Part shown: positions 16,800-24,942 of the stretch, one piece after another | How the letters are laid out: the number at the start of each line of letters is the position of its first letter | Position numbering within the stretch: the first letter of the stretch is position 1 | From: Rhizobium sp. P38BS-XIX | GTDB lineage: Bacteria > Pseudomonadota > Alphaproteobacteria > Rhizobiales > Rhizobiaceae | Assembly: GCF_012641435.1 (NCBI RefSeq) | Contig: NZ_JABAIJ010000007.1 | Coordinates: 340,382-404,381, forward strand | Direction of reading: 5' to 3' | Length of the DNA: 64,000 nucleotides | Notes under the pieces: model-generated | Told to the model about the DNA's origin: nothing | Database searches by the model: none | The model's input: the letters and a program-made list of their open reading frames with translations, nothing else | Position numbers and translations under genes: made by a program

Positions 16800-18011
16800 A
16801 TGGACGCGAAGGACATTGGCGAAATTGCCAGCTGGCTCATGCAGGCCGGTCTCAAGGGGATGGCGGAAGCGGATATCCTGGCCGGTTTCTGTGAGCAGTG
16901 CCGTCGGCATGGTCTCAACCTCGACCGCGCGATGGCGCTTATGGATACGTTGCATCCTGTTTATGAAGGCCGCGCCTTCCGTTGGGATGGCAACAGGGTT
17001 GTCGAGCGCGAGTTCGAATATGGTCCGTCGCATCAGGGGATCGCCTCCGAAAACTGGCTGCGTTCAGCCTTTCATCATATGTTGACGACGGGTGGCGACG
17101 AGGTACGGCGGCGCATTGGTTTTGGCGATCCCGCTGATTTCTACGGGCTCGACACGCTGCTGGCAGATGGACACACCGATTACATCGCCATGGTGCATCG
17201 CTTTGAAGAAGGCGGCACGATCGGCGAGATGGATTGCTTCTATTCCAACTTCGCAACGGCCGCCGAAATCGGGTTTCCGGACGAGGATTTGCGTGTGCTG
17301 CGCAAGCTGACGCCGGCCCTGGCTCTGGCCATCAAGTGCACAGGCATGAGCCGCATTGCGCGCACCATTGCCGAGGTCTATCTCGGCGAAGATGCCGCCC
17401 GGCATGTTCTTGAAGGCAAGATCACGCGAGGCAAGACCGAACGGATCTCAGCGGCGCTATGGTTCTCCGATCTGGCCAACTACACCCGCATTTCGGATAC
17501 GGCCGAGCCGGATGAAATCATTCCCATGCTGAATGCTTATGCCGATGCCGTCATCTCCTCGATCCACGAGGCGGGCGGCAATGTGCTGAAGCTGATCGGC
17601 GATGGTACGCTTGCGATTTTCAAGGCCCGGAATTCCGCAGATGCCTGCGCCGCCGCCCTGATGGCGGAATCGCTGCTGCGTCAGCGACTGCGCGATCTCA
17701 ATTCGCAGCGGCAGATCGAGGGCAGGCCGGTCACAGACGTCTATCTCGGCCTGCATATCGGCGATGTCTTCTATGGCAATATCGGCAGCATGGACCGGCT
17801 GGATTTCACCGTTATTGGCCCGGCCGTCAACGAGGTCAGCCGTATCGCTTCGATGTGCCGGTCTGCCGACCGCAACATTCTGATGTCGTCGAACTTCATC
17901 GAGGCGTTGTCGAGCAACAGAAGCAACGATCTCGTGTCCGTCGGTCGTTACGCGCTGCGCGGCGTCAACCGGCCGCAGGAGTTGTTTACGCTGCTCTCTT
18001 CGGCTGCATAA
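16800..18011 (+). CDS. Class III adenylate/guanylate cyclase
   Basis: 403 aa; ATG 16800 follows AGGAGAT. The N-terminal ~200 residues are an uncharacterised sensor-type region found in many rhizobial cyclases; no membrane segment. The C-terminal CHD catalytic domain (about 214-395) has metal aspartates D224 (WFSDLANYT) and D268 (LIGDGTLAIF), and the transition-state region GLHIGDVFYGNIGS followed by VIGPAVNEVSRI with the catalytic Asn. It should make cAMP (or cGMP) as a homodimer in the cytoplasm. It ends 5 bp before the end of the convergent 3-hydroxyacyl-CoA dehydrogenase gene. Confidence 0.92.
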   Translation: MDAKDIGEIASWLMQAGLKGMAEADILAGFCEQCRRHGLNLDRAMALMDTLHPVYEGRAFRWDGNRVVEREFEYGPSHQGIASENWLRSAFHHMLTTGGDEVRRRIGFGDPADFYGLDTLLADGHTDYIAMVHRFEEGGTIGEMDCFYSNFATAAEIGFPDEDLRVLRKLTPALALAIKCTGMSRIARTIAEVYLGEDAARHVLEGKITRGKTERISAALWFSDLANYTRISDTAEPDEIIPMLNAYADAVISSIHEAGGNVLKLIGDGTLAIFKARNSADACAAALMAESLLRQRLRDLNSQRQIEGRPVTDVYLGLHIGDVFYGNIGSMDRLDFTVIGPAVNEVSRIASMCRSADRNILMSSNFIEALSSNRSNDLVSVGRYALRGVNRPQELFTLLSSAA

Positions 18012-18016
18012 ACGCT

Positions 18017-19984
18017 TTATCTGCGCCCGGCGGCGAACATGGGGCCACCCTTGTTGGCAGGAAATCCATAGCCATTGATCATGACGAGGTCGATATCGCT
18101 GGCACGCGCGGCGATGCCGCCCGACAGCAGGGTCTCGCCTTCGTCGGCCATGGCCTTCAGCAGGCGGGCGACGATCTCGTCTGCGGTGAAATGCTTCGGC
18201 GCAATGTTCTTTTCCGCACGGGCGGCTTCGATCATGGCTGTGACTTCGGGATCGATCCTGCGCTTGCCGTCCGGATAAGCGTACCAGCCACGGCCGGACT
18301 TCTGACCGAAGCGACCGGCTTCGCAGAGGCGATCGGCAATGACGACATAGCGCTCCGTCGGATGACGGCTCGCGGCCTGTCGCTTGCGACGCGCCCAGGC
18401 GATTTCCAGACCGGCCATGTCGTAGACGGCGAATAGGCCCATCGGGAAACCATAGGTTTCCAACGCCACATCGATTTCATGCGGCAGAGCGCCGTCCTCG
18501 ATCATGTATTCCGCCTCGCGGCGATAGGCTGAAAAGATGCTGTTGCCGATGAAACCTTCGGTGACGCCAGAGACCACTGGGAGCTTTCCCAGCCTTTTTG
18601 CCAAAGCGAGGGCGGTTGCCAGCACATCGGGCGCCGTCTGCTTGCAGTTCACCACTTCGAGAAGGCGCATGATGTGTGCCGGCGAGAAGAAATGCAGCCC
18701 GACGATACGTTCTGGCCGTTGTGTTGCGCTGGCGATCACATTGGGGTCGAGATAGCTCGTATTGGTCGCCAGGATCGTGTCGGCACGCACGATGGTGTCG
18801 AGGTGCTGGAACAATTCGGTCTTGACGGTGAGATCGTCGAAGACGGCTTCGATGACGATATCGGCCTCCGCCAACTGCTGCATATCCGCAGTGACGGCCA
18901 GTCGCGACAGGCGGTCCTCAAGCCCGGCGGCATCGAGACGTCCGGTCTGCACCGCCTTGTCCAGCAGGCCGGCAATCCGGTCGCGACCCTTCTCGGCAGC
19001 TTGCGCGCTTTGTTCGACGCCGATGACACGGTAGCCGCCGTTGAGTGCGGCGACGGCAATACCCGATCCCATCAGGCCCGTACCGACGATGCCGACGGTT
19101 TCGATCTTGCGCGGAGCGATAGCCTCCAGTCCCTCCACCTTGCCGGCGGCGCGTTCGGCGAAGAAGACGTGGCGCAGGGCGGCAGCCTCTTCGCTATCGC
19201 GAAGTTCGATGAAGGTGCGGCGTTCCTCGGCCAATCCTTCTTGCAATGGTGTGGTTGCCGCGAGGCGGACGAGGCGGATGGCTTCAGCGGGCGCGCGCTG
19301 GCCACGAGCTTTGCGCAATGCGTCTGCTGCAGCCTTGTCGATGGCTTCGAGCGCTTCCGACGGCACGGATAAAACGCCGGTGCAGCGCAGGCTGGCGGCG
19401 CTTGTTGTCTTGATATCGGCGATGGTGTCGGCGAGCAACGCATCGCCGGATACGCCATCGACGATGCCAAGCGTCTTTGCCTCAGTCGCGGATATGATGC
19501 GGCCATTGGCGATCAGGTCGATTGCGGCAGCGGTGCCGATGAGCCGCGGCAGTCGCTGCGTACCACCGGCGCCCGGCACGATGCCGAGCTTGACTTCTGG
19601 GAGACCGAGCTTTGCTGTCGGCGCGGCAAGGCGGCGGTGGCAGGCAAGCGCCACTTCCAGGCCGCCGCCAAGTGCTGCGCCGTTGATCGCGGCGGCAACC
19701 GGCTTCCCAAGAGCTTCGATGCGCGAGATGACCTCGGGCAGCAGCGGCTCGACCGGTGGCTTGCCGAATTCCTTGATGTCGGCGCCGCCGATGAAGCTGT
19801 TGCCTGCACCGGTCAGGACCACTCCAGCGACATCCTCACTCTTTTCGGCATGATCAAGTGCCGCCATCAGGCCGGCCCGGACATTGGCCGAGAGCGCGTT
19901 GACGGGCGCGTTGTCTATGGTGACGACGAGGATCGCTTCTGTCAGCGCCGCCGAGATGGTGTCCGAAAAGCGCAATGCCGACAT
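18017..19984 (-). CDS. Bifunctional enoyl-CoA hydratase / 3-hydroxyacyl-CoA dehydrogenase (C-terminus short)
   Basis: 655 aa; ATG 19984 follows AGGGAAT. Residues 1-~185 are a crotonase domain (IGGADIKEFGKP, ALGGGLEVALACHRRLA). A Rossmann domain begins near residue 295 (VGIVGTGLMGSGIAVAALNGG) and the HAD C-terminal domains follow (SGVTEGFIGNSIFSAYRREAEYM). It hydrates and oxidises acyl-CoA intermediates, with NAD. The protein stops right after GFPANKGGPMFAAGRR, where family members continue for roughly 40-50 residues; there is no remnant downstream because the convergent cyclase gene begins there. Last gene of the 2-aminobenzoyl-CoA operon. Whether it is active without the tail is unknown. Confidence 0.9.
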   Translation of the reverse strand: MSALRFSDTISAALTEAILVVTIDNAPVNALSANVRAGLMAALDHAEKSEDVAGVVLTGAGNSFIGGADIKEFGKPPVEPLLPEVISRIEALGKPVAAAINGAALGGGLEVALACHRRLAAPTAKLGLPEVKLGIVPGAGGTQRLPRLIGTAAAIDLIANGRIISATEAKTLGIVDGVSGDALLADTIADIKTTSAASLRCTGVLSVPSEALEAIDKAAADALRKARGQRAPAEAIRLVRLAATTPLQEGLAEERRTFIELRDSEEAAALRHVFFAERAAGKVEGLEAIAPRKIETVGIVGTGLMGSGIAVAALNGGYRVIGVEQSAQAAEKGRDRIAGLLDKAVQTGRLDAAGLEDRLSRLAVTADMQQLAEADIVIEAVFDDLTVKTELFQHLDTIVRADTILATNTSYLDPNVIASATQRPERIVGLHFFSPAHIMRLLEVVNCKQTAPDVLATALALAKRLGKLPVVSGVTEGFIGNSIFSAYRREAEYMIEDGALPHEIDVALETYGFPMGLFAVYDMAGLEIAWARRKRQAASRHPTERYVVIADRLCEAGRFGQKSGRGWYAYPDGKRRIDPEVTAMIEAARAEKNIAPKHFTADEIVARLLKAMADEGETLLSGGIAARASDIDLVMINGYGFPANKGGPMFAAGRR

Positions 19985-20006
19985 GATATTCCCTGCCTGT
20001 CCGATC

Positions 20007-20402
20007 TTATTCCGGGATGACGGCGGTTGCCTGGATCTCAATCTTGGCGCGATCTTCGACGAGTGCTACGACCTGCATCGCAGCCATGGCCGGGAAGTGG
20101 CGGCCGATAATCTCGCGATACGCCTGGCCGATACCCTTCAGATTGCCGAGATATTCCTTTTTATCAATGAAATACCAGGTCATCGAGGTAATGTGGGTCG
20201 GCTCGGCGCCGCCTTCAGCAAGGATGGCAACGACGTTCTTCAGCGTCTGGCGCACCTGCTCGACGAAATCGTCGCTTTCGAATTCGCAGGCGGCATTCCA
20301 GCCGACCTGACCGCCGACGAACACCGTACGGCCTGTCGCCGCTACGCCATTGGCATAGCCGATCGGCTTGGCCCAGCCTTCAGGTTGCAGGATGGTGTGC
20401 AT
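20007..20402 (-). CDS. RidA/YjgF family enamine/imine deaminase-like protein
   Basis: 131 aa, a typical RidA length. Pattern: ATGRTVFVGGQVGWN, VRQTLKNVVAILAEGGAEPTHI, and near the end the family's conserved ALVEDRAKIEIQATA; the Arg that binds carboxylates in RidA proper is not clearly present here, suggesting a pathway-specific subfamily. Such proteins hydrolyse reactive enamines and imines. In the aerobic 2-aminobenzoyl-CoA pathway the ring product carries an amino group, so an imine-hydrolysing RidA homologue is chemically sensible. Its start overlaps the end of the thioesterase gene by 23 bp, indicating translational coupling. Confidence 0.9.
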   Translation of the reverse strand: MHTILQPEGWAKPIGYANGVAATGRTVFVGGQVGWNAACEFESDDFVEQVRQTLKNVVAILAEGGAEPTHITSMTWYFIDKKEYLGNLKGIGQAYREIIGRHFPAMAAMQVVALVEDRAKIEIQATAVIPE

Positions 20403-20811
20403 CGGTCGTCTCCAGATGAGAGGTCAGCGCGGCGCGGATATCATCCGGCCATGCGTATGATTGATTGTTATCGAGCGAGGTGGCGACGACGCGATGCTTG
20501 GCCGTCCAAAGCACCTGACCGTTCGCCGAAACCTGATGTTCCAGATCGAGCGAAGAACGGCCGATGCCGCGGACGACAAGCACGAATTCCAGTTCGTCGC
20601 CTTGCAGGCCCGGCTTCATGAAGGTCAGATCGAGCCGCACGGTGGGGACACCGATGCGGCGGTTGTCGATCAAGCGCCTCCAGGGGAAGCCGAGCGAGGC
20701 GAAGTAGTCTTCCAGCACCCCCACGAGGATGTTCAGATACGATGGGAAATAGGCGATCCCAGAGGGATCGCAATCTCCGAAACGTAAGGGTTTGGTGGTC
20801 TTGAATGCCAA
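20380..20811 (-). CDS. Acyl-CoA thioesterase, 4-hydroxybenzoyl-CoA thioesterase (hotdog) family
   Basis: 143 aa. The single hotdog domain starts with LRFGDCDPSGIAYFPSYLN, where Asp15/Asp in this segment is the catalytic acid of the 4HBT family. It cleaves an aryl- or acyl-CoA, probably as an editing enzyme that frees CoA from a dead-end intermediate of the pathway. It starts 8 bp after the glutaryl-CoA dehydrogenase stop and overlaps ridA, so it belongs to the same operon. A similar thioesterase sits in the known anthranilate clusters of Azoarcus. Confidence 0.9.
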   Translation of the reverse strand: MAFKTTKPLRFGDCDPSGIAYFPSYLNILVGVLEDYFASLGFPWRRLIDNRRIGVPTVRLDLTFMKPGLQGDELEFVLVVRGIGRSSLDLEHQVSANGQVLWTAKHRVVATSLDNNQSYAWPDDIRAALTSHLETTDAHHPAT

Positions 20812-20819
20812 AGCGGACC

Positions 20820-22001
20820 TCAGTTCGAAAAGGCGGCGATGCCTGTGATGGCGCGGCCGAGAATGAGGGCGTGGATGTCGTGCGTGCCCTCATAGGTGTT
20901 GACCACTTCGAGGTTGACGAGATGGCGCGCGATGCCGAACTCATCCGAGATGCCGTTGCCACCGAGCATGTCGCGGGCAGCGCGCGCGATATCGAGCGCC
21001 TTGCCGCAGCTGTTGCGCTTGAGGATGGAGGTGAGCTCGACAGGCGGATGGCCTTCTTCCTTCATGCGGCCGAGACGCAGGCAGCCCTGCAGGCCGAGCG
21101 TGATCTCCGTCACCATGTCGGCAAGCTTTTTCTGGATCAGCTGGTTGGCTGCAAGGGGACGTCCGAACTGCTTGCGGTCGAGCACATATTGGCGCGCCTT
21201 GGCGTAGCAATCCTCGGCGGCGCCGAGCGCACCCCAGGCAATGCCGAAGCGTGCGGAGTTGAGGCAGGTGAAGGGACCCTTGAGGCCGGATACGTTCGGC
21301 ATCAGGTTTTCTTCGGGCACGAAGACATTGTCCATGACGACTTCGCCGGTGATGGAAGCACGCAGGCCGACCTTGCCGTGGATGGCCGGTGCAGACAGGC
21401 CCTTCCAGCCCTTCTCGAGGATGAAGCCGTGGATGAGGCCATCCTCGGTCTTGGCCCAGACGACGAAGACATCGGCGATCGGCGCATTCGAAATCCAGGT
21501 CTTGGCGCCGGTCAGGCTGTAGCCGCCATCGACCTTCTTTGCGCGGGTGACCATCGAGCCGGGATCGGAGCCGTGGTTCGGCTCGGTGAGGCCGAAGCAG
21601 CCGATCCATTCGCCGGTCGCGAGCTTCGGCAGGTACTTCTGCTTCTGTTCTTCGGAGCCAAAGGTCTCGATCGGCACCATGACGAGCGAGGATTGCACGC
21701 TCATCATCGAGCGGTAGCCGCTATCGACGCGTTCGACTTCGCGGGCGATCAGGCCGTAGGCGACGTAGCTGAGGCCAGCACCGCCATATTCCGGGGAGAT
21801 CGTCGGGCCGAGCAGGCCGAGCTCACCCATTTCGCGGAAGATCGCCGGATCGGTCTTTTCATGGCGGAAGGCTTCGAGGACGCGTGGCGCGAGCTTTTCC
21901 TGCGCGTAGGAATGCGCGGTATCAAGCACCATGCGTTCGTCGTCGCTTAGCTGCTCCGTCAGCCGGAACGGGTCGGCCCAGTCGAAAATCTCGCGGCTCA
22001 T
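20820..22001 (-). CDS. gcdH: Glutaryl-CoA dehydrogenase (decarboxylating)
   Basis: 393 aa from ATG 22001, preceded by GGGAG; an ATG 15 nt upstream is also in frame. Acyl-CoA dehydrogenase fold with the residues that set GCDH apart: R97 in GYRSMMSVQSS binds the free carboxylate and E371 in TYEGTHDIH is the catalytic base; LTEPNHGSDP and TWISNAP bind FAD. It converts glutaryl-CoA to crotonyl-CoA and CO2, passing electrons to ETF. This is the natural exit from a pathway that opens and shortens an aromatic ring to glutaryl-CoA. In the operon it is separated from the upstream acyl-CoA dehydrogenase by a ~98-bp repeat element. Confidence 0.94.
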   Translation of the reverse strand: MSREIFDWADPFRLTEQLSDDERMVLDTAHSYAQEKLAPRVLEAFRHEKTDPAIFREMGELGLLGPTISPEYGGAGLSYVAYGLIAREVERVDSGYRSMMSVQSSLVMVPIETFGSEEQKQKYLPKLATGEWIGCFGLTEPNHGSDPGSMVTRAKKVDGGYSLTGAKTWISNAPIADVFVVWAKTEDGLIHGFILEKGWKGLSAPAIHGKVGLRASITGEVVMDNVFVPEENLMPNVSGLKGPFTCLNSARFGIAWGALGAAEDCYAKARQYVLDRKQFGRPLAANQLIQKKLADMVTEITLGLQGCLRLGRMKEEGHPPVELTSILKRNSCGKALDIARAARDMLGGNGISDEFGIARHLVNLEVVNTYEGTHDIHALILGRAITGIAAFSN

Positions 22002-22017
22002 GCTGGTATCTCCCATT

Positions 22018-22115
22018 AGAGCGTTTCAGTGTTTCCAGTTAGCACTGAACCGCTCAAGTTTTTTGTTCACGCAATTCCGGGCGGAAAACCGCTTCGCACT
22101 TTTCCTGGAATTGCT
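22018..22115. repeat. Double-hairpin rhizobial repeat inside an operon
   Basis: First hairpin GAGCGTTTCAGTG / CACTGAACCGCTC, then a T run, then a larger imperfect hairpin whose arms are GCAATTCC and GGAATTGC. I recognise this arrangement as a common dispersed repeat of rhizobial genomes. It fills the gap between two acyl-CoA dehydrogenase genes of one operon and touches the stop codon of the upstream one. Confidence 0.65.
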
Positions 22116-23294
22116 CTAGGTCTTCAAAAGTTCGCGCGCGACGATGAGTTTCTGAACTTCGGTCGCACCTTCATAGATGCGAAGCGCGCGGATCTCCCGA
22201 TAGAGTTTTTCCGTTATCTCGCCCGACTTCACGCCGCGCCCGCCAAAGAGCTGGACGGCACGGTCGATGACGTTTTGCGCGGTTTCCGTTGCCGTCATCT
22301 TGGCCATGGCTGCCTCGCGCGTCGTCGGCAAGCGCTGCACGTCTCGACGCCAGGCCGCCCGATAGGTGAGCAATGCCGCCGCGTCGATGCCGGTCGCCAT
22401 ATCGCCGAGGGCGGCCTGCGTCAACTGAAGGTCGGCAAGGGCTGCCCCGAACATCGGGCGTGCGCGTGCGTGAGCCAGCGATTCATCCATTGCGCGGCGG
22501 GCAAAGCCGAGGGCAGCAGCGGCGACCGAAGCGCGGAATATATCGAGCGTGCGCATGGCGATCTTGAAGCCTTCGCCAGCTGCGCCGAGACGGCGCGACG
22601 CGGGAATGCGGCAGTTCTCAAAACGGATCGTCGCCAGCGGATGCGGCGCGATGACCTCAATACGTTCGGCAATCGAGAAGCCGGGATCGTCGGCAAAGAC
22701 GACGAAGGCAGAGATGCCGCGGGTTCCAGGCGCTTCGCCGGTGCGCGCAAAGACGGTGTAGACATCGGCGATGCCGCCATTGGAAATCCAGGTCTTCTCG
22801 CCATCAAGGACATAGTGGTTGCCGTCGAGACGGGCAGCGCAGCTCATGGCGGCCACGTCGGAGCCGGCATCCTTTTCCGACAGAGCGAAAGCGGCAAGCC
22901 AATCGCCGGAGCGCACCTTGGGCAGAACGGCAGAGCGCAATTCGGACGAGCCGGAAAGGCCGATCGCGCCGGTGCCGAGGCCCTGCATGGCAAAGGCGAA
23001 ATCGGCAAGGCCGTCATGCCAGGCCAGCGTTTCGCGGGCGAGGCAGACCATGCGGGAATCGACCAGCGGTTCATTATCGGAGAACCCGGTTGCGGCGGTC
23101 AGAAGCCCGGCTTCGCCCAGCGCTTTGACTAGCTTGCGGCACGCGCCATCGACATCGGCGTGATCGATCGAAGCCATGGCGCCGGACTTTGCGAAAACAT
23201 CGACCTCGGCGGCGAAGCGGTGATGGCGCTCCTCGAAGAAGGGCCAATCCAGATGATCGCGGGTCAGGCCGGGGAGGCTGTTTACCGTCGACAT
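22116..23294 (-). CDS. Acyl-CoA dehydrogenase
   Basis: 392 aa. Canonical ACAD features: FALSEKDAGSDVAAM and KTWISNGGIADVY (FAD/substrate loops), QLFGGRGVKSGEITEKLYREIRALRIYEGATEVQ with Glu in YEGATEVQ as the predicted catalytic base. It oxidises a saturated acyl-CoA to a 2-enoyl-CoA and reduces ETF. It lies 4 bp downstream of the enoyl-CoA hydratase gene. The pathway step is probably alpha,beta-desaturation of the reduced, ring-opened intermediate; the exact substrate cannot be read from sequence. Confidence 0.9.
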   Translation of the reverse strand: MSTVNSLPGLTRDHLDWPFFEERHHRFAAEVDVFAKSGAMASIDHADVDGACRKLVKALGEAGLLTAATGFSDNEPLVDSRMVCLARETLAWHDGLADFAFAMQGLGTGAIGLSGSSELRSAVLPKVRSGDWLAAFALSEKDAGSDVAAMSCAARLDGNHYVLDGEKTWISNGGIADVYTVFARTGEAPGTRGISAFVVFADDPGFSIAERIEVIAPHPLATIRFENCRIPASRRLGAAGEGFKIAMRTLDIFRASVAAAALGFARRAMDESLAHARARPMFGAALADLQLTQAALGDMATGIDAAALLTYRAAWRRDVQRLPTTREAAMAKMTATETAQNVIDRAVQLFGGRGVKSGEITEKLYREIRALRIYEGATEVQKLIVARELLKT

Positions 23295-23298
23295 CGCC

Positions 23299-24150
23299 TC
23301 AGTCCCCCTGAAATTCCGGTTTGCGCTTGGCGGCGAAGGCTTCGAAGGCGCGGCGGAAATCCTGTGTCGCCATGCAGACGGCCTGGGCCTGCGCTTCGGA
23401 TTCGATCATTTCGTCGATCCCCATCGCCCATTCCTGGTTCAGCATGGTCTTCGTCATGCCGTGGGCAAACCAAGGTCCGTCAGCCAGCGAACGCGCGAGC
23501 TTGATCGCTTCGGCTTCGAGATCGGTGCTGGCGTGCAGGCCGTTATAGAAGCCCCAGGCCTGTCCTTCCGCTGCCGTCATCGAACGGCCGGTAAAGAGAA
23601 GCTCGGCGGCGCGACCCTGGCCGATGATGCGGGGCAGGATGCCGCAGGCGCCCATATCGGCGCCGGCCAGACCGACGCGGGTAAAGAGGAAGGCCGTCTT
23701 GGCTTCCGGCGTCGCCAGCCTCAGATCCGAGGCCATGGCAAGGATGGCGCCGGCGCCCGCGCAGATGCCGTCCACAGCCGTAATGATCGGCTGCGGGCAC
23801 TTGCGCATCGCCTTGACGAGATCGCCGGTCATGCGCGTGAAGGCCAGTAGCTCGGGCATCGCCATGCGGGTCAACGGTTCGATGATCTCGAAGACATCGC
23901 CGCCCGAGGAAAAGTTGCCGCCGGCGCCGGTCAGCACGATGGCACGGATATCGGATGCGTAAACGAGATCGCGAAAGAGATCGCGCAGCTCGGCATAGCT
24001 GTCGAAGGTCAGCGGGTTCTTACGCTCGGGGCGGTTCAGGCGGATGGTGGCAACGCGGCCGTCTTCGCTGACATCCCAGAGGAAATGCTGTGGCTTCAGA
24101 TCCTTGAAGGGCTTCAAATATCCCTTCATCGTCATATCCAGATCGCTCAT
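23299..24150 (-). CDS. Enoyl-CoA hydratase/isomerase family protein
   Basis: 283 aa from ATG 24150 (MSDLDMTMKG), with GAAGGCG before it; the longer ORF overlaps the SDR gene. Crotonase fold: oxyanion-hole segments GAGGNFSSGGD and DGICAGAGAILAMASDLR. Residues usually acidic in hydratases are replaced around ADMGACGILPRIIG, as in ring-hydrolase and isomerase members, so it may hydrate or hydrolytically open the alicyclic ring made by the monooxygenase/reductase. Five bp downstream of the SDR gene. A crotonase at this position also occurs in the Azoarcus 2-aminobenzoyl-CoA clusters. Confidence 0.88.
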   Translation of the reverse strand: MSDLDMTMKGYLKPFKDLKPQHFLWDVSEDGRVATIRLNRPERKNPLTFDSYAELRDLFRDLVYASDIRAIVLTGAGGNFSSGGDVFEIIEPLTRMAMPELLAFTRMTGDLVKAMRKCPQPIITAVDGICAGAGAILAMASDLRLATPEAKTAFLFTRVGLAGADMGACGILPRIIGQGRAAELLFTGRSMTAAEGQAWGFYNGLHASTDLEAEAIKLARSLADGPWFAHGMTKTMLNQEWAMGIDEMIESEAQAQAVCMATQDFRRAFEAFAAKRKPEFQGD

Positions 24151-24155
24151 CGCCT

Positions 24156-24935
24156 TCAAATCTCCCCACCGGCAACCGCAATTGGCTGTCCATTGATCGA
24201 TGCTGCGGCTGGTGATGCCAGCCATAGCACGGTGTCGGCAACCTCTTCCGGCTTGATCAGCCGTCCTTGCGGATTGGATTTCGTGAATTCGCCAAGCGCC
24301 TGCTCGGCGGTGCGCCCGGTCTTGGCGACGATCGTTTCGATCGAGCGCTGGATGATCGGCGTATCGGTGAAGCCGGGGCAGACGGCATTGACTGTTATGC
24401 CGGTCTTCGCCAGCTCCAGCGCCAGCGAGCGGGTGAGGCCTACGACCCCATGCTTGGCCGCGACGTAAGCCGATACGTAGCCATAGCCCTTCAAACCGGC
24501 CGTCGAGGCGATGTTGATGATACGCGCGCCGGAACCTCTTGCTTTCAGATCGGGAAGAGCTGCCTGCGTCACCACGAACACACCCGTCAGGTCGACCGAA
24601 AGGACATGGTTCCAGGCCTCAAGTGTCGTCTTCTCGAAGGGTGCGCTCGGCGCTTCGCCGGCATTGTTGATGAGGATATCGACGGGGCCGAATTTCTCGC
24701 GTGCCTTGGCAAGGCCTTGGGCCACGGCCTCGGCGCTTGTCACATCGAAGCGGTCGACCACCAAGGCATGAGCACCGATTTCGGCGGCAACCGCTTCCAA
24801 CGGCTCCTTGCGACGGCCGGCGAGGCTGACATGCGCGCCTTCAGCCGCGAGCGCCTTGGCGATCGCTGCACCGATGCCGCTGCCGGCCCCGGTGACGAGG
24901 GCGTGACGGCCGGCGAGTTTGCCCGAAGTCGTCAT
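24156..24935 (-). CDS. Short-chain dehydrogenase/reductase
   Basis: 259 aa from ATG 24935. Classical SDR: TGAGSGIG (cofactor loop, ~residues 15-22), NNAG, Ser in NIASTAG, and the active-site Tyr-Lys in SAYVAAKHG; SLAGRRKE after strand 2 suggests NADP preference. NAVCPGFTDTP is the substrate-loop start. It probably oxidises or reduces a hydroxyl/keto group on the alicyclic CoA intermediate. Seven bp downstream of the monooxygenase/reductase gene, thus the second gene of the operon. Confidence 0.9.
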   Translation of the reverse strand: MTTSGKLAGRHALVTGAGSGIGAAIAKALAAEGAHVSLAGRRKEPLEAVAAEIGAHALVVDRFDVTSAEAVAQGLAKAREKFGPVDILINNAGEAPSAPFEKTTLEAWNHVLSVDLTGVFVVTQAALPDLKARGSGARIINIASTAGLKGYGYVSAYVAAKHGVVGLTRSLALELAKTGITVNAVCPGFTDTPIIQRSIETIVAKTGRTAEQALGEFTKSNPQGRLIKPEEVADTVLWLASPAAASINGQPIAVAGGEI

Positions 24936-24942
24936 TCGATCC

